Positions 30,154 to 40,229 of a stretch of 64,000 nucleotides of DNA are shown here, one piece after another (the stretch's first letter is position 1; each line of letters begins with the position of its first letter). Under the pieces are notes generated by a model. It had not been told where the DNA came from and made no database searches. It was given only the letters and a program-made list of their open reading frames with translations. The DNA lies in contig RHDP01000001.1 in NCBI GenBank assembly GCA_003725745.1, positions 5,118,501 to 5,182,500 on the forward strand, in the 5' to 3' direction. The stretch comes from Streptomyces sp. I6. Lineage in GTDB: Bacteria; Actinomycetota; Actinomycetes; Streptomycetales; Streptomycetaceae. The position numbers and the translations under genes are program-made.

Positions 30154-33100
30154 CTACTGCTGAGAGGCCGGCGGTGCCTCCGGCGGCTGCGGCCGCGGAT
30201 GGCCGTAGCCGTGGCCGCCTGGGGCACACGGCCCTGGGGTCCGCCCTGATCCGGCTGAGCGGGCGCCCCGTCCTGCGCCGGCGGCTGACCCGGTTGCGCC
30301 GGCTGACCCGGGTGTGCGCCCGGCTGCGCGGGTTGTTGCGGGAAGCCGGCGCCACCCGGCTGCGCAGGCGGCGGACCGGCCGGGTGCGGCACCGACGGCG
30401 CCTGGGGCGGGGGCGCTTGCTGCCACTGCTGCTGCACGCCCGGCATCGGTCCGCCGTACGGCTGCGGACCGCCGAAGCCGGCCCGTCCCCCGAACGGGGG
30501 CTGACCACCCGGCTGATGAGGCTGACCGTAGTGCTGCGGGGGCTGGACTCCCTGCTGCGGCGGGCCGCCCGGCTGACCGGGGTGGTACGGAGGGTGGCCG
30601 GGGTGCTGCGGCTGCCCGGGGCCCGGCGCGTACGCCGGCCCGGGCTGCGGCTGCCCCCGTACGGCTGGTGGGGCATCGGCGGCGCCATGTGCGGCGGCTG
30701 GTGACCCTGGCCCGCGGACGTCCACAGGCCCTGCGCCTGCTGGGCCCGGGCGAAGTCCTCGGCGACCATCGCCGACAGGTTGAAGTACGCCTCGCGCGTC
30801 TTCGGGCGCATCATGTCCAGGTCGACCTCCGCGCCCGCGGACAGGTGCTCGTCGAACGGCACGACCACCACACCGCGGCAGCGGGTCTCGAAGTGCTGCA
30901 CGATGTCCTCGACCTTGATCATCTTGCCGGTCTCCCGGACCCCGGAGATCACGGTGATGGACCGCTGCACCAGCTCCGCGTAGCCGTGCGCCGACAGCCA
31001 GTCGAGCGTCGTGCTCGCGCTGCTGGCGCCGTCCACGGACGGCGTGGAGATGATGATCAGCTGATCGGCGAGGTCCAGCACACCGCGCATCGCGCTGTAG
31101 AGCAGACCCGTACCGGAGTCGGTGAGGATGACCGGGTACTGCCTGCCCAGTACGTCGATCGCCCGGCGGTAGTCCTCGTCGCTGAACGCCGTCGACACGG
31201 CGGGGTCCACGTCATTGGCGATGATCTCCAGACCGGAGGGCGCCTGCGAGGTGAACCGGCGGATGTCCATGTACGAGTTGAGGTACGGGATCGCCTGGAC
31301 CAGGTCGCGGATGGTCGCACCGGTCTCCCGCCGCACCCGCCGCCCGAGCGTGCCCGCGTCCGGGTTGGCGTCGATCGCCAGGATCTTGTCCTGGCGCTCG
31401 GTGGCCAGGGTGGCGCCGAGCGCGGTGGTGGTCGTCGTCTTGCCGACGCCGCCCTTGAGGCTGATCACCGCGATCCGGTAGCAGGACAGCACCGGGGTGC
31501 GGATCAGTTCGAGCTTGCGCTGCCGCTCGGCCTCCTCCTTCTTGCCGCCGATCCTGAACCGGCCCGAGCCGGAGGGGTTGCGGCTCGACCTGGCCTTGGG
31601 CTTGGTGTTGCGCAGCAGGCGGTCGGAGGACAGTTCCACCGCCGCCGTGTAGCCGAGCGGCGCGCCCGGTACCGAGCGCTCGCGCTGGTCGTGCGCGACC
31701 GGCTGGGGCCAGCCCGCACCCGTGCGGGGGTCGACCGGGGCGGCCGGGGGCTGCTGAGCCTGCCCATGGGGGTGCGGCTGTCCCTGCGTCCGGGCCTGCT
31801 GGGCCGGCTGCCGAGGAGCGGCCGGGCCGGGGACGTGCGGTGGCTGCCCGCCCGGGGGTGCCTGGGGCGGTATCGGCCCGGGCCGCCGGGTTGCCGGGTC
31901 GCCTGGGGAAGCCGTAGCCGCTCTGCGGAGGCAGGGGCTCGGGGGCCGGCGCGGCCGGTGGCAGCGGAGCACCGGGCTGCCGCTCCCGGGACGGGCCCGG
32001 GCCGTACGCCGGCGGAGGGAACCCGTAACCGGCCGGGGGTGCGGCCGGGTCGGGATTCCGAGCGCCTGGCTGGGGCTGCTGGGGCTGCTGGGGCTGCTGG
32101 GGCTGCTGGGGCTGCCGGGGTGCGGGGGCTCGGGGAACCCGTGACCGCCCTGCGGGCCCGCGGGCTGCTGGTGCTGGACGCCCGGCGGAGGAAAGCCGTG
32201 GCCGGTGGGCTGCTCCGGTACCCCCGAGGGGGACGCCTGCTGCCCGGGAGCCGCGGCCGCGGGACGATCCGCGGGCTGCGCCTGTACGGGCCACTGGGGC
32301 GCGGCCGTCGGCGTGGCGGGCGGGAAGGCAGGCGGCAGCGGGGGCAGAGCGCCGCCGGCGTCCCGAGAGGCTCCGGGCGCCGGAGCCCAGGGGTGTGCGG
32401 CGGCCGGCAGCGGGTGAGTGCCCTGCGGCGCGGCCGCGGGGCTGTCGTCCTGCGGCAGCGCGGCTTCGGGGACGGAGCCTGCGGGTCCGGGTCCTGCGGG
32501 TCCGGACCCGGCCGGAGTCGAACCGGCCGGGTCGGCGAACGGCGCGGTGTCTGCCGGTTCGGCGCCGGGCGCGGTCTCGGACGGTGGGGCGGCGGGCAGG
32601 GTGCCGTCCGCATCGGCGCCGTGCGCGGTGCCGTACGGTTCGTCCGTCTCGCGCTCGCCGTGGGTGGCGTCCGCCGTCTCGCGCTCGCCCTGGGCGGCGC
32701 CCTCGTACTCGCCCGCGACCGCCGGGCCGGCCTGGGCGGTGCCCCCGTCGCCGTGCTGTTGCCCGGCAGTGGGAGCCTCCTGAGCGGCGCCGGACGCGGA
32801 GCCCTCGCCGCTGCCCTCGGCACTGGGCCCGTCCGCGTCCGAAGGCCCTCCGGGCGCCGCGGGTCCGTGCACGGCCGCCGGCTCGTCCACGCGGTCGGCC
32901 CCAGCGGCCGGGGGCGGAGTCCCAGCGGCCGGACCGGTCTCCTCCTGCGAGGCCGAGGCGGCGGCCGCCGCCTCGCGCTCGGCGAACTCACGCCTGAGAG
33001 CGGCCGGGGAAAACCGCATCGTCGCGCCGCTCTCGACGTCGCCGCCGCCGAACGGCTGCGCCGCCGCGCCGTCCGGGGCGTCGGGAGCCGGGCCGTCCGG

Positions 33101-33514
33101 GGCGTCCCCTGCCGGGTGAGCGGGATCGTGAACCGGACCCAGCGCCGCGACCGGTCCGGGCCCGTGGGCCGGCCCCGGCTCGGCGGACGGCGCGTTCGTC
33201 CGGGGATGCGCCGGGGTGGGCGGCACGTTCGCCTCGTGGTGCGCCGGGCCGGGCGCCGACGACGGCCGGCCCGGCTCGAGTCCACCGTCCTGCGCAACAC
33301 CGGGCACGGCGACCGGGGCCCCGGACGGCGGCGGGGGCGTCGCGCCCTGCACGGCGGAGCCCCCCGATGTATCCCCCGACGCGTTCTGCGTGTACCAGGC
33401 GGGCGGGGTGTAGTCGATGGTGAACTCACCCGTCATCTCTGCGGGCTCCGCGTCGGACTGATCGTCGACGGGTGTGCTCCAGCCCCCGCGGATCTCGTCC
33501 CGATCGCCGTTCAC
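30154..33514 (-). CDS. EspI-like ESX-associated ATPase (MinD/ParA-type) with long Pro/Ala-rich N-terminus; several apparent frameshifts
   Basis: The C-terminal ATPase has a deviant Walker A ([18 protein letters not shown]), [15 protein letters not shown] and a conserved [19 protein letters not shown] segment. The first ~600 residues are a disordered Pro/Ala/Gln-rich region starting [18 protein letters not shown] at GTG 33514 (AGGAGG upstream). It matches the layout of mycobacterial EspI. Frame changes occur at 32124-32128, 31905-31908 and about 31875 (these three compensate), then at 30654-30658 and 30221-30224. Adding one base at each yields a GQPxxP/PQQ-rich tail ending PEAPPASQQ with stop at 30154. 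The ATPase core is unaffected. Family precedent suggests regulation of ESX secretion. Confidence 0.82.
32072..32120 (-). repeat. 9-bp tandem repeat in the EspI-like gene
   Basis: GGGGCTGCT occurs four times in tandem from 32072 and is followed by a variant. On the minus strand it encodes Pro-Gln-Gln units, or Ser-Pro-Ser in the uncorrected frame. The run adjoins an apparent frameshift. Confidence 0.85.
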
Positions 33515-33996
33515 TTTGCCTCCTGTGGTCGAGCACCCTCGTGCCGTGGTGGGTAGGGGCGACCGTCTCCGCCGTCGGCCCGCCCGGCTCTCCCCCGTAC
33601 GGCGCCGCGCACCTGCCCGCAGGTTCCCCGCTGCGCCCCGACCCACCCTAATCGCCGACACCGACGGTACGGCAGGCCGGAGCGCGCCCGGTGCCCGTCC
33701 GCTGCGTCACCCTCCGCCGCGGCGCTGTCCCAAGTGACGGACGGGAGGCCCGGCGTGACGGGCGAAACCGGAGTATCCGTGGGCGACAGGGCTGTCGGGA
33801 CTTCACAGGATCGGCAACTGCCGCGGGCCCCCGGCCACCCGTACCGCCGACGACCGTGAGCCGACGACCGTGAGAGGACCACCGCCGCGCCGGGCGCACT
33901 TCGCCCGCACCGGCCCCGGCCGGCCCCGGACCCCGGCACCGTCCGACACGCCGTCTCCGGCGGCCGGCCCGCGGATCGCCCCGGCCCGGCAGGAGC
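33515..33996. other. 482-bp gap between EspI-like and DUF397 genes
   Basis: No supported gene. It contains a 14-bp exact tandem duplication (CCGACGACCGTGAG at 33847-33860 and 33861-33874) and presumably the promoter of the EspI-like gene. Nothing else is recognisable. Confidence 0.6.
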
Positions 33997-34230
33997 TCAG
34001 CGCAGGTCGAACTCCCCGTCGCGGGCGCCGAGTACAAAGGCCCGCCACTCGGCCTCCGTGTAACGCAGCACGGTCTCCGGGTCCAGCGACGACCTCATCG
34101 CGACGGCGCCGCCGGGCAGATGAGCGATCTCGACCCGCTCCTCGTCCGGGCTGGTGCCGGGCGCACCATGCCACTCGACGCCGGAGATGTCGAGGGCGTA
34201 CAGCTCTTCCTTCTCCTGGGCGCTCCCCAT
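33997..34230 (-). CDS. DUF397 domain protein, orphan
   Basis: A 77-aa protein beginning MGSAQEKEELYALDISGVEW with the DUF397 hallmarks WHGAPGTSPDEERVEIAHLPGG, VAMRSSLDPE and LRYTEAEWRAFVLGARDGEFD. DUF397 proteins are very numerous in Streptomyces and are usually encoded next to an XRE-type regulator, sometimes as an antitoxin-like or regulatory partner. No such regulator is adjacent here; the neighbours are ESX genes. ATG 34230 has AAGGAAG upstream. Its connection to the secretion system is only positional. Confidence 0.88.
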   Translation of the reverse strand: MGSAQEKEELYALDISGVEWHGAPGTSPDEERVEIAHLPGGAVAMRSSLDPETVLRYTEAEWRAFVLGARDGEFDLR

Positions 34231-34248
34231 GCGTCATGCTTCCTTTCG

Positions 34249-34305
34249 GTGGTACCGAGTCGAAGTGACCCGAAGCCGGTGGTGCCGAGTCGAGGTGAAC
34301 CGAGG
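34249..34305 (-). repeat. 30-bp-period imperfect direct repeat upstream of the DUF397 gene
   Basis: GTGGTACCGAGTCGAAGTGA at about 34249 recurs as GTGGTGCCGAGTCGAGGTGA at about 34279, both continuing with a CCGAGG-like tail. They lie immediately upstream of the DUF397 start and could be an operator. Confidence 0.6.
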
Positions 34306-34471
34306 GGCCAGGCCGTGGGCCTGTTCCCCGCGAGATCCCCGGAGAGGGCCGCACCTGCGGATGTTGCCCGGGTCACACGGGCATCCTAGCGAGCGCTGTT
34401 CAGGTCCACAGCCGTCTGCGGACCGGCCACACGATCGCCCACGCACGGCCGCCCCCCGGGGGGCGGCGACG

Positions 34472-35194
34472 TCAGTCGACCCGGCGGGCCACACCCAGCA
34501 GGCCCGTCTCGGCGTCCGTCCCGCTCGTCATCACCCAGTGGCGCTCACGTCCCGAGACCCACAGGGTCACCCCGTCGGCGAGGGTCGGCAGGGCGTCGCT
34601 CTCCGCCCGGCCGAGCCCGAGGATCCGGCCGATCTGCCCGGCCTCCTGCGGCGACACCCGCTGCACTCCGACCAGCGTGGCGTCCCGCAGCAGGCGCGGT
34701 GCCACGGGGCTCAGGTAAGGGAGCAGCGTCAGCACCGACTGCCACGGCGACGACACCACGCGCCCCCGCGGGGGCCGCATGCCGCAGTCCCGGACGACCA
34801 CCACCGGACTGCCCACCGTGGCGCCCATCGGCGGCACGCGCCCCACGTCATGGAGCGTGACGCACTCCAGGCCCGCCCCCGCCGCCTGCGCCAGTGCCGT
34901 CCACGCCTGCGCCCGGCCGGTCTCCACCGCCACCCGGGCACCCGTACCGGCCGCGCGCAGCGCCAGCACCTGCGCCGTCCAGAGGCCGCCGATCAGCAGC
35001 ACCTCGTACGGAGCCGAACGGTGGAAACCCACCATCTGGGGCCGGCCCTCGGCGTCGTCGCCGATCACCACGCCGTCGTCGCCCACCGGCAGGAACAGGG
35101 CACCCAGGTCCTCCGCCGCCATGGTGTGACCCGGGTGCCGGGGGCCGAACAGCCCCCTCAGCACACGAGGGGAACCCGTACCCGTACCCGTCAC
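34472..35194 (-). CDS. ESX-locus cytoplasmic protein of unknown function
   Basis: A 240-aa protein from GTG 35194 (GGGAGG upstream), whose start overlaps the EccE stop as GTGA. It begins TGTGTGSPRVLRGLFGPRHP and contains EDLGALFLPVGDDGVVIGD and EVLLIGGLWTAQVLALRAA. I know of no functional domain. The mixed hydrophobic segment near residue 80 is too short to call membrane-spanning with confidence. Tight coupling to eccE suggests a component or regulator specific to the streptomycete type VII machine. Confidence 0.8.
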   Translation of the reverse strand: MTGTGTGSPRVLRGLFGPRHPGHTMAAEDLGALFLPVGDDGVVIGDDAEGRPQMVGFHRSAPYEVLLIGGLWTAQVLALRAAGTGARVAVETGRAQAWTALAQAAGAGLECVTLHDVGRVPPMGATVGSPVVVVRDCGMRPPRGRVVSSPWQSVLTLLPYLSPVAPRLLRDATLVGVQRVSPQEAGQIGRILGLGRAESDALPTLADGVTLWVSGRERHWVMTSGTDAETGLLGVARRVD

Positions 35195-36524
35195 CGCGTA
35201 CCTCCCAGCGGCATCGTCGCCAGCGCCCCGGGCAGCTGCTCGCGGTCCAGCCGCAGCAGACCGACCCTGGCCGACCGTGCGGCGTGCTCCAGTTCCCTTC
35301 GCACCCCGACCAGTTCGGTGTCCGAGCCGCCGGTGATCCGCACGTGCCCGCGCATCACCAGCGCTCCCTGCCGCGCACCGCGCCGCAGGGCGAGGCTGAA
35401 GGTGGTCGCGTAGGCCGGGGCCGAGGTCAGCGTCGACACCAGCGCGGGCAGCGGCTGCGCACCGCGTCCCAACTCGGGCCAGCGGCCCACGGCGTACGTC
35501 GTGTGCCAGCGGTCGTCGCAGCGCCAGACCCGCGAGGTCTCGGCGGTGCGGCGCTGGGCCGCCCCACCGGTCCGGCCCGCGAGGGCCGCGGCCCTCGGGC
35601 TGGCACAGACCGCGGTCGCGATCGCGGAGTTGAACTCCTCCTGGTCGAGGACCACCGACTGGAACCCGGCTCCGGTGAGCCGGCTCGCCACATGGTCGAC
35701 GACCCGCACCAGACAGCGCTGCGCGCCCTCGACGCCGCCGCCCCGGGCCTCGACGGCCTCCCGGCAGAGTTCCGGGTCCAGCCTGACGGCCACCCACGTC
35801 ATCCTCAGCGCGGGGCGCCCGTGCGCTCCTGCAACGGGCCGTAGGAGAGCCGGGCGACCGCCTGCTGCGGCAGATGCGGCGCGGGCGCGGAGCGCACCTG
35901 CTGGACCAACTGCACCGATTCCACGGTGATGTCGTCGACCCGCAGCGCACCGCCCAGCAGCGCCATCGGCAGGGCCCGAGCCCCGAAGGCGGGCCGCAGC
36001 CCGGAGCCACTCGCCTCGACCCGTACGACGGCCGTGAGGAACGAGCCGTCCCCGAGCATCCCGACCGTGCGGCGATCACGGTCCACGTAGGTGAACGGGC
36101 GCACACCGGGCGCGGCTTCCGCGAGAGGCGCCAGAGAGGGATCCACGTCCGGGCCCGCGGGCCCGGCGGCCCGGCGGCGTGCCCGCAGCCCGAAGGCCGT
36201 GGACAGCCAGTCCGGCAGTGCGTGACCACGCCGCCGCAGCACCGCGAGCAGCAGCAGGGCCGCGGCGACGGCACAGAAGGGGACCAGCCACAGACCGCCC
36301 AGCGCGACGCCCACCAGCACCAGCGCGAGCGCCAGCTCCACGAGCACCAACTGCCGCAACGGGAAGGGGCCGATACGGCCGGCACCGGCGAGGGGCCGCG
36401 GAGTGGTCGCGGCCGGAGCGGTCGGGGGAGCGTCGCCGGACAGGGCGTTGCTGCGTTGCCGCCGGGAAGTCTCCGGGGCCCCTCCGGAAGTCCGCCCCCG
36501 TCGCGAGCGAGTCGCCGTACCCAT
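35191..36524 (-). pseudogene. eccE: type VII secretion protein EccE, interrupted by an apparent one-base deletion
   Basis: EccE is a membrane component of the T7SSa complex. ATG 36524 starts an N-terminal cytoplasmic tail followed by two adjacent membrane helices (LVLVELALALVLVGVALGGLW and FCAVAAALLLLAVL), the EccE pattern. The first half ends prematurely at 35805 with QERTGAPR; the second half runs from MTWVAVRLDPELCREAVEARGGG to 35191. One more C at about 35811 gives QERTGAPALRMTWVAVRLD and a single protein of about 445 aa. Stop and start codons are separated by only two bases, so the break is clearly within one gene. It diverges from eccB. Confidence 0.85.
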
Positions 36525-36703
36525 CGCCGCGTTGCCCCTCGTGTCCGTATGTGCCGATCTCGCACGGGCGTTGACCGGGCGATCACCCTACCTGAGCGTT
36601 GGGGCACCGGTACCGGCAGGCATAGTAGGGGGCTGTGCGGCGGCGGGCCCCGGCACGGGGGGTGGCAACCCGGCCGCCCGGCGGGGAGAGGGGCAGCGGA
36701 CAG

Positions 36704-38224
36704 ATGGCATCACGTCGGGACGAACTCAACGCATACACCTTCGCGAAGCGGAGACTGGTCGCGCAGTTCGTGCAGCCGAACACGACGGGGTCGGAGGAGG
36801 CTGCGCCCCGCCCGCTGCGCGCGGTGGTTCCCGGAGCCATCGTGGCCGTGGTGATCCTGGCCGTCTTCGGAGCGTGGGGCATGTTCAAGCCGGTGGCCCC
36901 GCAGAACTGGGACACCCCCAACGAGAACGTCATCATCGCCAGCAAGTCGACCACCCGCTACGTCGTGCTGAGGACCAACGGGAAGAAGCAGCTCCACCCG
37001 GTGCTCAACATGTCGTCCGCGAAACTGCTCCTCGACCCCGACAAGGGCAAGGTCGTCAACGTCGACGAGTCCGTGCTCGACAACGGCACGATCCCGCACG
37101 GCGCCACCCTCGGCATCCCCTACGCCCCCGACCGGCTTCCCGACGCCAAGGAGGCCGGATCCGCCAAGCGCTGGGCGGTCTGCGAACGGCCGGGCGAAGG
37201 CGGCCGCGCCATCCAGAAGGCCGCCTTCGTCCTCGCCGAGCGCGAGGAGGGGAAGACCGAGGGCGCCGGCCGGCTGCGCGGCGGAGAACTGCTCTACGTC
37301 GAGGGCCCCGACGCGACCCGCTACGTCGTCGACGCCGCAGGCACGGCCTACCCCGTGGACGAGGACGAACTGCTCCTGCGGGTGCTCGTCGGCCTCGGGC
37401 GGGCGCCCCAGCGCGTCTCCGGCGCCTGGCTGGACACCCTGCACAAGGGCGACAGGATCAGGTTCCCGGCGGTGCCGGGCGCCGGCGTGGACGCCGGGGT
37501 CCCCGGCGGACTCCCGGACGCGGTGAACAAGGTCGGCATGGTCCTGAAGGCCACCGACGGCACCCGGGTCCAGCAGTACGTCGTACTCAGCGGCCGGGTG
37601 GCGCCCGTGACCGACTTCACGGCCAAACTGCTGCTCGGCAGCCGCGACGTGATCGGCCTCGACCAGGACGGCCGCGCCGAGTCCGTCAGCCCCGCCGCCA
37701 TCCGGCCGGGCCGGGCCTTCGGCAAGGACAGGAAGTGGCCCGAGCACGCCCCCGAGCCCGTCAACTCGGCCGGCACGGACGAGGGAAGCCGCAACACCGT
37801 GTGCAACGTCCTCCGCGAGGTGGACGGCGACGGCTCGACCACCCTCAGCACCTGGGCGGGCACCGGGTTCCCCGCCACGCTTCCCACCGGTTCCAGCAGC
37901 GCCTACGTCACCCCCGGCTCCGGTCAGCTCTTCCGCCAGTTCAAGGGCTCCCGTACGGACTCCGGCTTCCTCTTCCTCGTCACGGACACCGGACTGCGCT
38001 ACGCCATGCAGTCCAACGGCGACAGCGCGGCGGACGACTCCGGAATCGGGGCCTCCGGCTCCGGTAAGGAGCGGGAGGCCCGCCGGCAGGAGGCGCAGCA
38101 GGCCCAGAACCGGCTCGGCTACCAGGACGTCGAGCCCGTGCCGGTACCGGCCGCCTGGTCCGCCTTCCTGCCGACCGGGCCCCGTCTGTCCACCGGCGCC
38201 GCGCGCCAGCCGCAGGGCTCCTGA
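36704..38224 (+). CDS. eccB: type VII secretion protein EccB
   Basis: EccB of 506 aa is an ESX core membrane protein. A short cytoplasmic N-terminus (MASRRDELNAYTFAKRRLVAQFV, the EccB signature) is followed by one membrane helix (VVPGAIVAVVILAVFGAWGMF) and a large extracytoplasmic domain. Two cysteines (RWAVCERPG and NTVCNVLRE) probably form the conserved disulphide. The tail (AFLPTGPRLSTGAA) is standard. ATG 36704 was chosen for the signature; the frame extends upstream without resemblance. It is followed 19 bp later by the mycosin gene. Confidence 0.94.
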   Translation: MASRRDELNAYTFAKRRLVAQFVQPNTTGSEEAAPRPLRAVVPGAIVAVVILAVFGAWGMFKPVAPQNWDTPNENVIIASKSTTRYVVLRTNGKKQLHPVLNMSSAKLLLDPDKGKVVNVDESVLDNGTIPHGATLGIPYAPDRLPDAKEAGSAKRWAVCERPGEGGRAIQKAAFVLAEREEGKTEGAGRLRGGELLYVEGPDATRYVVDAAGTAYPVDEDELLLRVLVGLGRAPQRVSGAWLDTLHKGDRIRFPAVPGAGVDAGVPGGLPDAVNKVGMVLKATDGTRVQQYVVLSGRVAPVTDFTAKLLLGSRDVIGLDQDGRAESVSPAAIRPGRAFGKDRKWPEHAPEPVNSAGTDEGSRNTVCNVLREVDGDGSTTLSTWAGTGFPATLPTGSSSAYVTPGSGQLFRQFKGSRTDSGFLFLVTDTGLRYAMQSNGDSAADDSGIGASGSGKEREARRQEAQQAQNRLGYQDVEPVPVPAAWSAFLPTGPRLSTGAARQPQGS

Positions 38225-38243
38225 GGCAGGGACCCGATCTGAC

Positions 38244-39521
38244 ATGACGCATACGCACCGGCGCCTCCTCGCCGCCCCGGCGGCCGCCGCACTCGCCCTC
38301 GTCGCCGTCGCGGCCGTCCCCGCGGCGGCGGACGGTACCGACCAGTGCACCTACCCGGGCAGGACGTACGAGGGCCGTCCCTGGGCGCTGCAGCGCGTCC
38401 TGCTGGACGAGCTGTGGGCGCAGTCCACCGGAAAGGGCGTGCGGGTCGCCGTCATCGACACCGGTGTCGACGCCGGGCACCCGCAGCTCGGCCCGGCGGT
38501 CGACGTCGCGAGCGGCAGGAACCTCCTCGACCGGGACCTGAAGGACGCCGACGGCAACGCACTCGAACGCGGCAGCGAGAACGGCACCACCGACACCGTC
38601 GGCCACGGCACCAAGGTCGCCGGCATCATCGCCGCGCGTCCGGCCGAGGGCACCGGATTCGTCGGCCTCGCCCCCGACGCCACCATCATCCCGATCCAGC
38701 AGAACGACGCCGAGGGGCACGGAACCGCCGAGACGCTCGCACGGGCCATCGACCACGCGGTGGCCGAGGGAGCCGGGGTCATCAACATCTCCCAGGACAC
38801 CGCCGACGCCGTGGAACCCACACCCCTGCTGAAGCAGGCCATCGACAAGGCACTGGACAGGGAGATCGTGGTCGTCGCCTCTGCGGGCAACGACGGCATG
38901 GGCGGCAACGTCAAGAAGACCTACCCGGCCTCCTACGAGGGCGTCCTCGCCGTCGCCTCGTCGGACCGCAACAACGAGCGGGCGGCGTTCTCCCAGTCCG
39001 GGGACTTCGTCGGCATCGCGGCCCCCGGTGTGGACGTCGTCTCCACGGTCCCCGGAGGCGGCCACTGCGCCGACAACGGAACCAGTTTCTCCGCTCCCTA
39101 TGTGGCGGCCGTCGCGGCGCTCATCAGGAGCAAGCACGAGGAATGGACGCAGGAGCAGATCGTCGCCCAGATCCAGCAGACCGCGGAACGCTCCGTCGCG
39201 GGCCACGACCGCCTGGTCGGCTGGGGCGTCGTCGACCCGGTCCGGGCCCTCACCGAGGACGACGAGCCGGTCTCGAAACCCGTCGCCCGGGAGGGCCTCA
39301 CCCGCGCCGAGGCCCCGACCCCCGCCGAACTCCACCTCGGCGAGACCCCGGACGAACGCAACGCGCGGCTCGCGACGTACGTCATGGTAGGCGGCGCGGT
39401 CCTGGTCGCCGCGATCGCCGGCGGAGCGGTGACGGTCCGCGACGCCCGGCGCCGGGCCGACGGCCCGGAACCGGGCGCGGGGACCGGACGAGGAGCCGGG
39501 CGAGGGTCAGGCCGGGTCTGA
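38244..39521 (+). CDS. mycP: type VII secretion-associated serine protease, mycosin 1
   Basis: A subtilisin-family mycosin of 425 aa with an N-terminal signal peptide. The catalytic triad is visible: Asp in VAVIDTGVDAGHP, His in VGHGTKVAGIIAA, Ser in NGTSFSAPYVAAVAAL, with oxyanion Asn in SAGNDG. A C-terminal membrane helix (YVMVGGAVLVAAIAGGAVTV) and basic tail anchor it. Mycosins stabilise the ESX membrane complex and process some substrates. It follows eccB directly, so this is probably the system's core mycosin. Confidence 0.93.
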   Translation: MTHTHRRLLAAPAAAALALVAVAAVPAAADGTDQCTYPGRTYEGRPWALQRVLLDELWAQSTGKGVRVAVIDTGVDAGHPQLGPAVDVASGRNLLDRDLKDADGNALERGSENGTTDTVGHGTKVAGIIAARPAEGTGFVGLAPDATIIPIQQNDAEGHGTAETLARAIDHAVAEGAGVINISQDTADAVEPTPLLKQAIDKALDREIVVVASAGNDGMGGNVKKTYPASYEGVLAVASSDRNNERAAFSQSGDFVGIAAPGVDVVSTVPGGGHCADNGTSFSAPYVAAVAALIRSKHEEWTQEQIVAQIQQTAERSVAGHDRLVGWGVVDPVRALTEDDEPVSKPVAREGLTRAEAPTPAELHLGETPDERNARLATYVMVGGAVLVAAIAGGAVTVRDARRRADGPEPGAGTGRGAGRGSGRV

Positions 39522-39753
39522 GTATCTCTACGGATGCGTCCCCTCGTTGCGGTCGCATAGGGTCCCCATGCGTCCGGCGGTACCGCGGGCCGGGCAAGTC
39601 GGGTCACAGATAAGCCACTTGGGGCTGTCAGTGGCGGTGGCTACAGTGACCTGTGCGTATGAGTGAATGACAGTTGGGTGACGAGTCACCACGATCCACG
39701 ACCGCACGGTGTGAATTTCTTGTGATGACGGTAAACGGGGAGGATCGGTCGTA

Positions 39754-40223
39754 ATGCTGCCAGCGGACGGTGGCGGGGGCGGCGCCGCAAGCGATCTCGA
39801 GCGTGGTGTGGGTGCGCTGAAGCGCTTCCAGAAGCACGTGGACAACCTGCTCACGGAACTGGAGAGCGGGGCTGGCGGCGCGAAGAGGGTCGCCGCGCAG
39901 GCGATATCCCGGGTTCTTTCAGCGGTGCCGGCATGCCCTTCGCGGAGGCGGACGGCTTCTTCAGCCAGTACAACCGCGTTCACAAGGAGCTCACTTCGCT
40001 GTCCAGGTCGCTGGGCGATCAGATCGAGCTGCTGAGGATCGGGGTGCACGCGGCGGACGTCGGTTTCGACAATGTGGAAGAAGATCTGCGGTCTCGCTTC
40101 CACCGGATCCAGACGCGCCTGGGTCACGAGCGCCAGGAGCACGAGAAGCGCGACAAGCCCCATGGTGACCTACCCGGCCAGAACTCAGACGTCAAGGACA
40201 TCGACATCCAGGACATGGGGTGA
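39754..40223 (+). pseudogene. WXG100/EspC-like small ESX-associated protein, frame broken
   Basis: ATG 39754 (GGGGAGGA upstream) begins a helical protein, SDLERGVGALKRFQKHVDNL. The frame changes after AQAISR, and the rest is GMPFAEADGFFSQYNRVHKE through to the stop at 40223. One extra base at the GGG 39911-39913 gives one protein of about 156 aa, all helical with a central turn. The layout and position, before a WXG-type substrate and between two mycosins, suggest an ESX-secreted helical-hairpin protein, although no canonical WXG triplet is seen. It ends 6 bp before the next start. Confidence 0.65.
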
Positions 40224-40229
40224 CACCCG

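Noticed and set aside
30314-33556. 1080-codon plus-strand open frame opposite the EspI-like gene
   Set aside because: It is the antisense shadow of a very GC-rich coding region. The composition is Arg/Gly-rich with no domain, while the minus strand encodes a clear ATPase.
35802-35805. Two separate genes in place of one eccE
   Set aside because: The halves are two bases apart, complementary in content, and fuse into a normal-length EccE with one added base.
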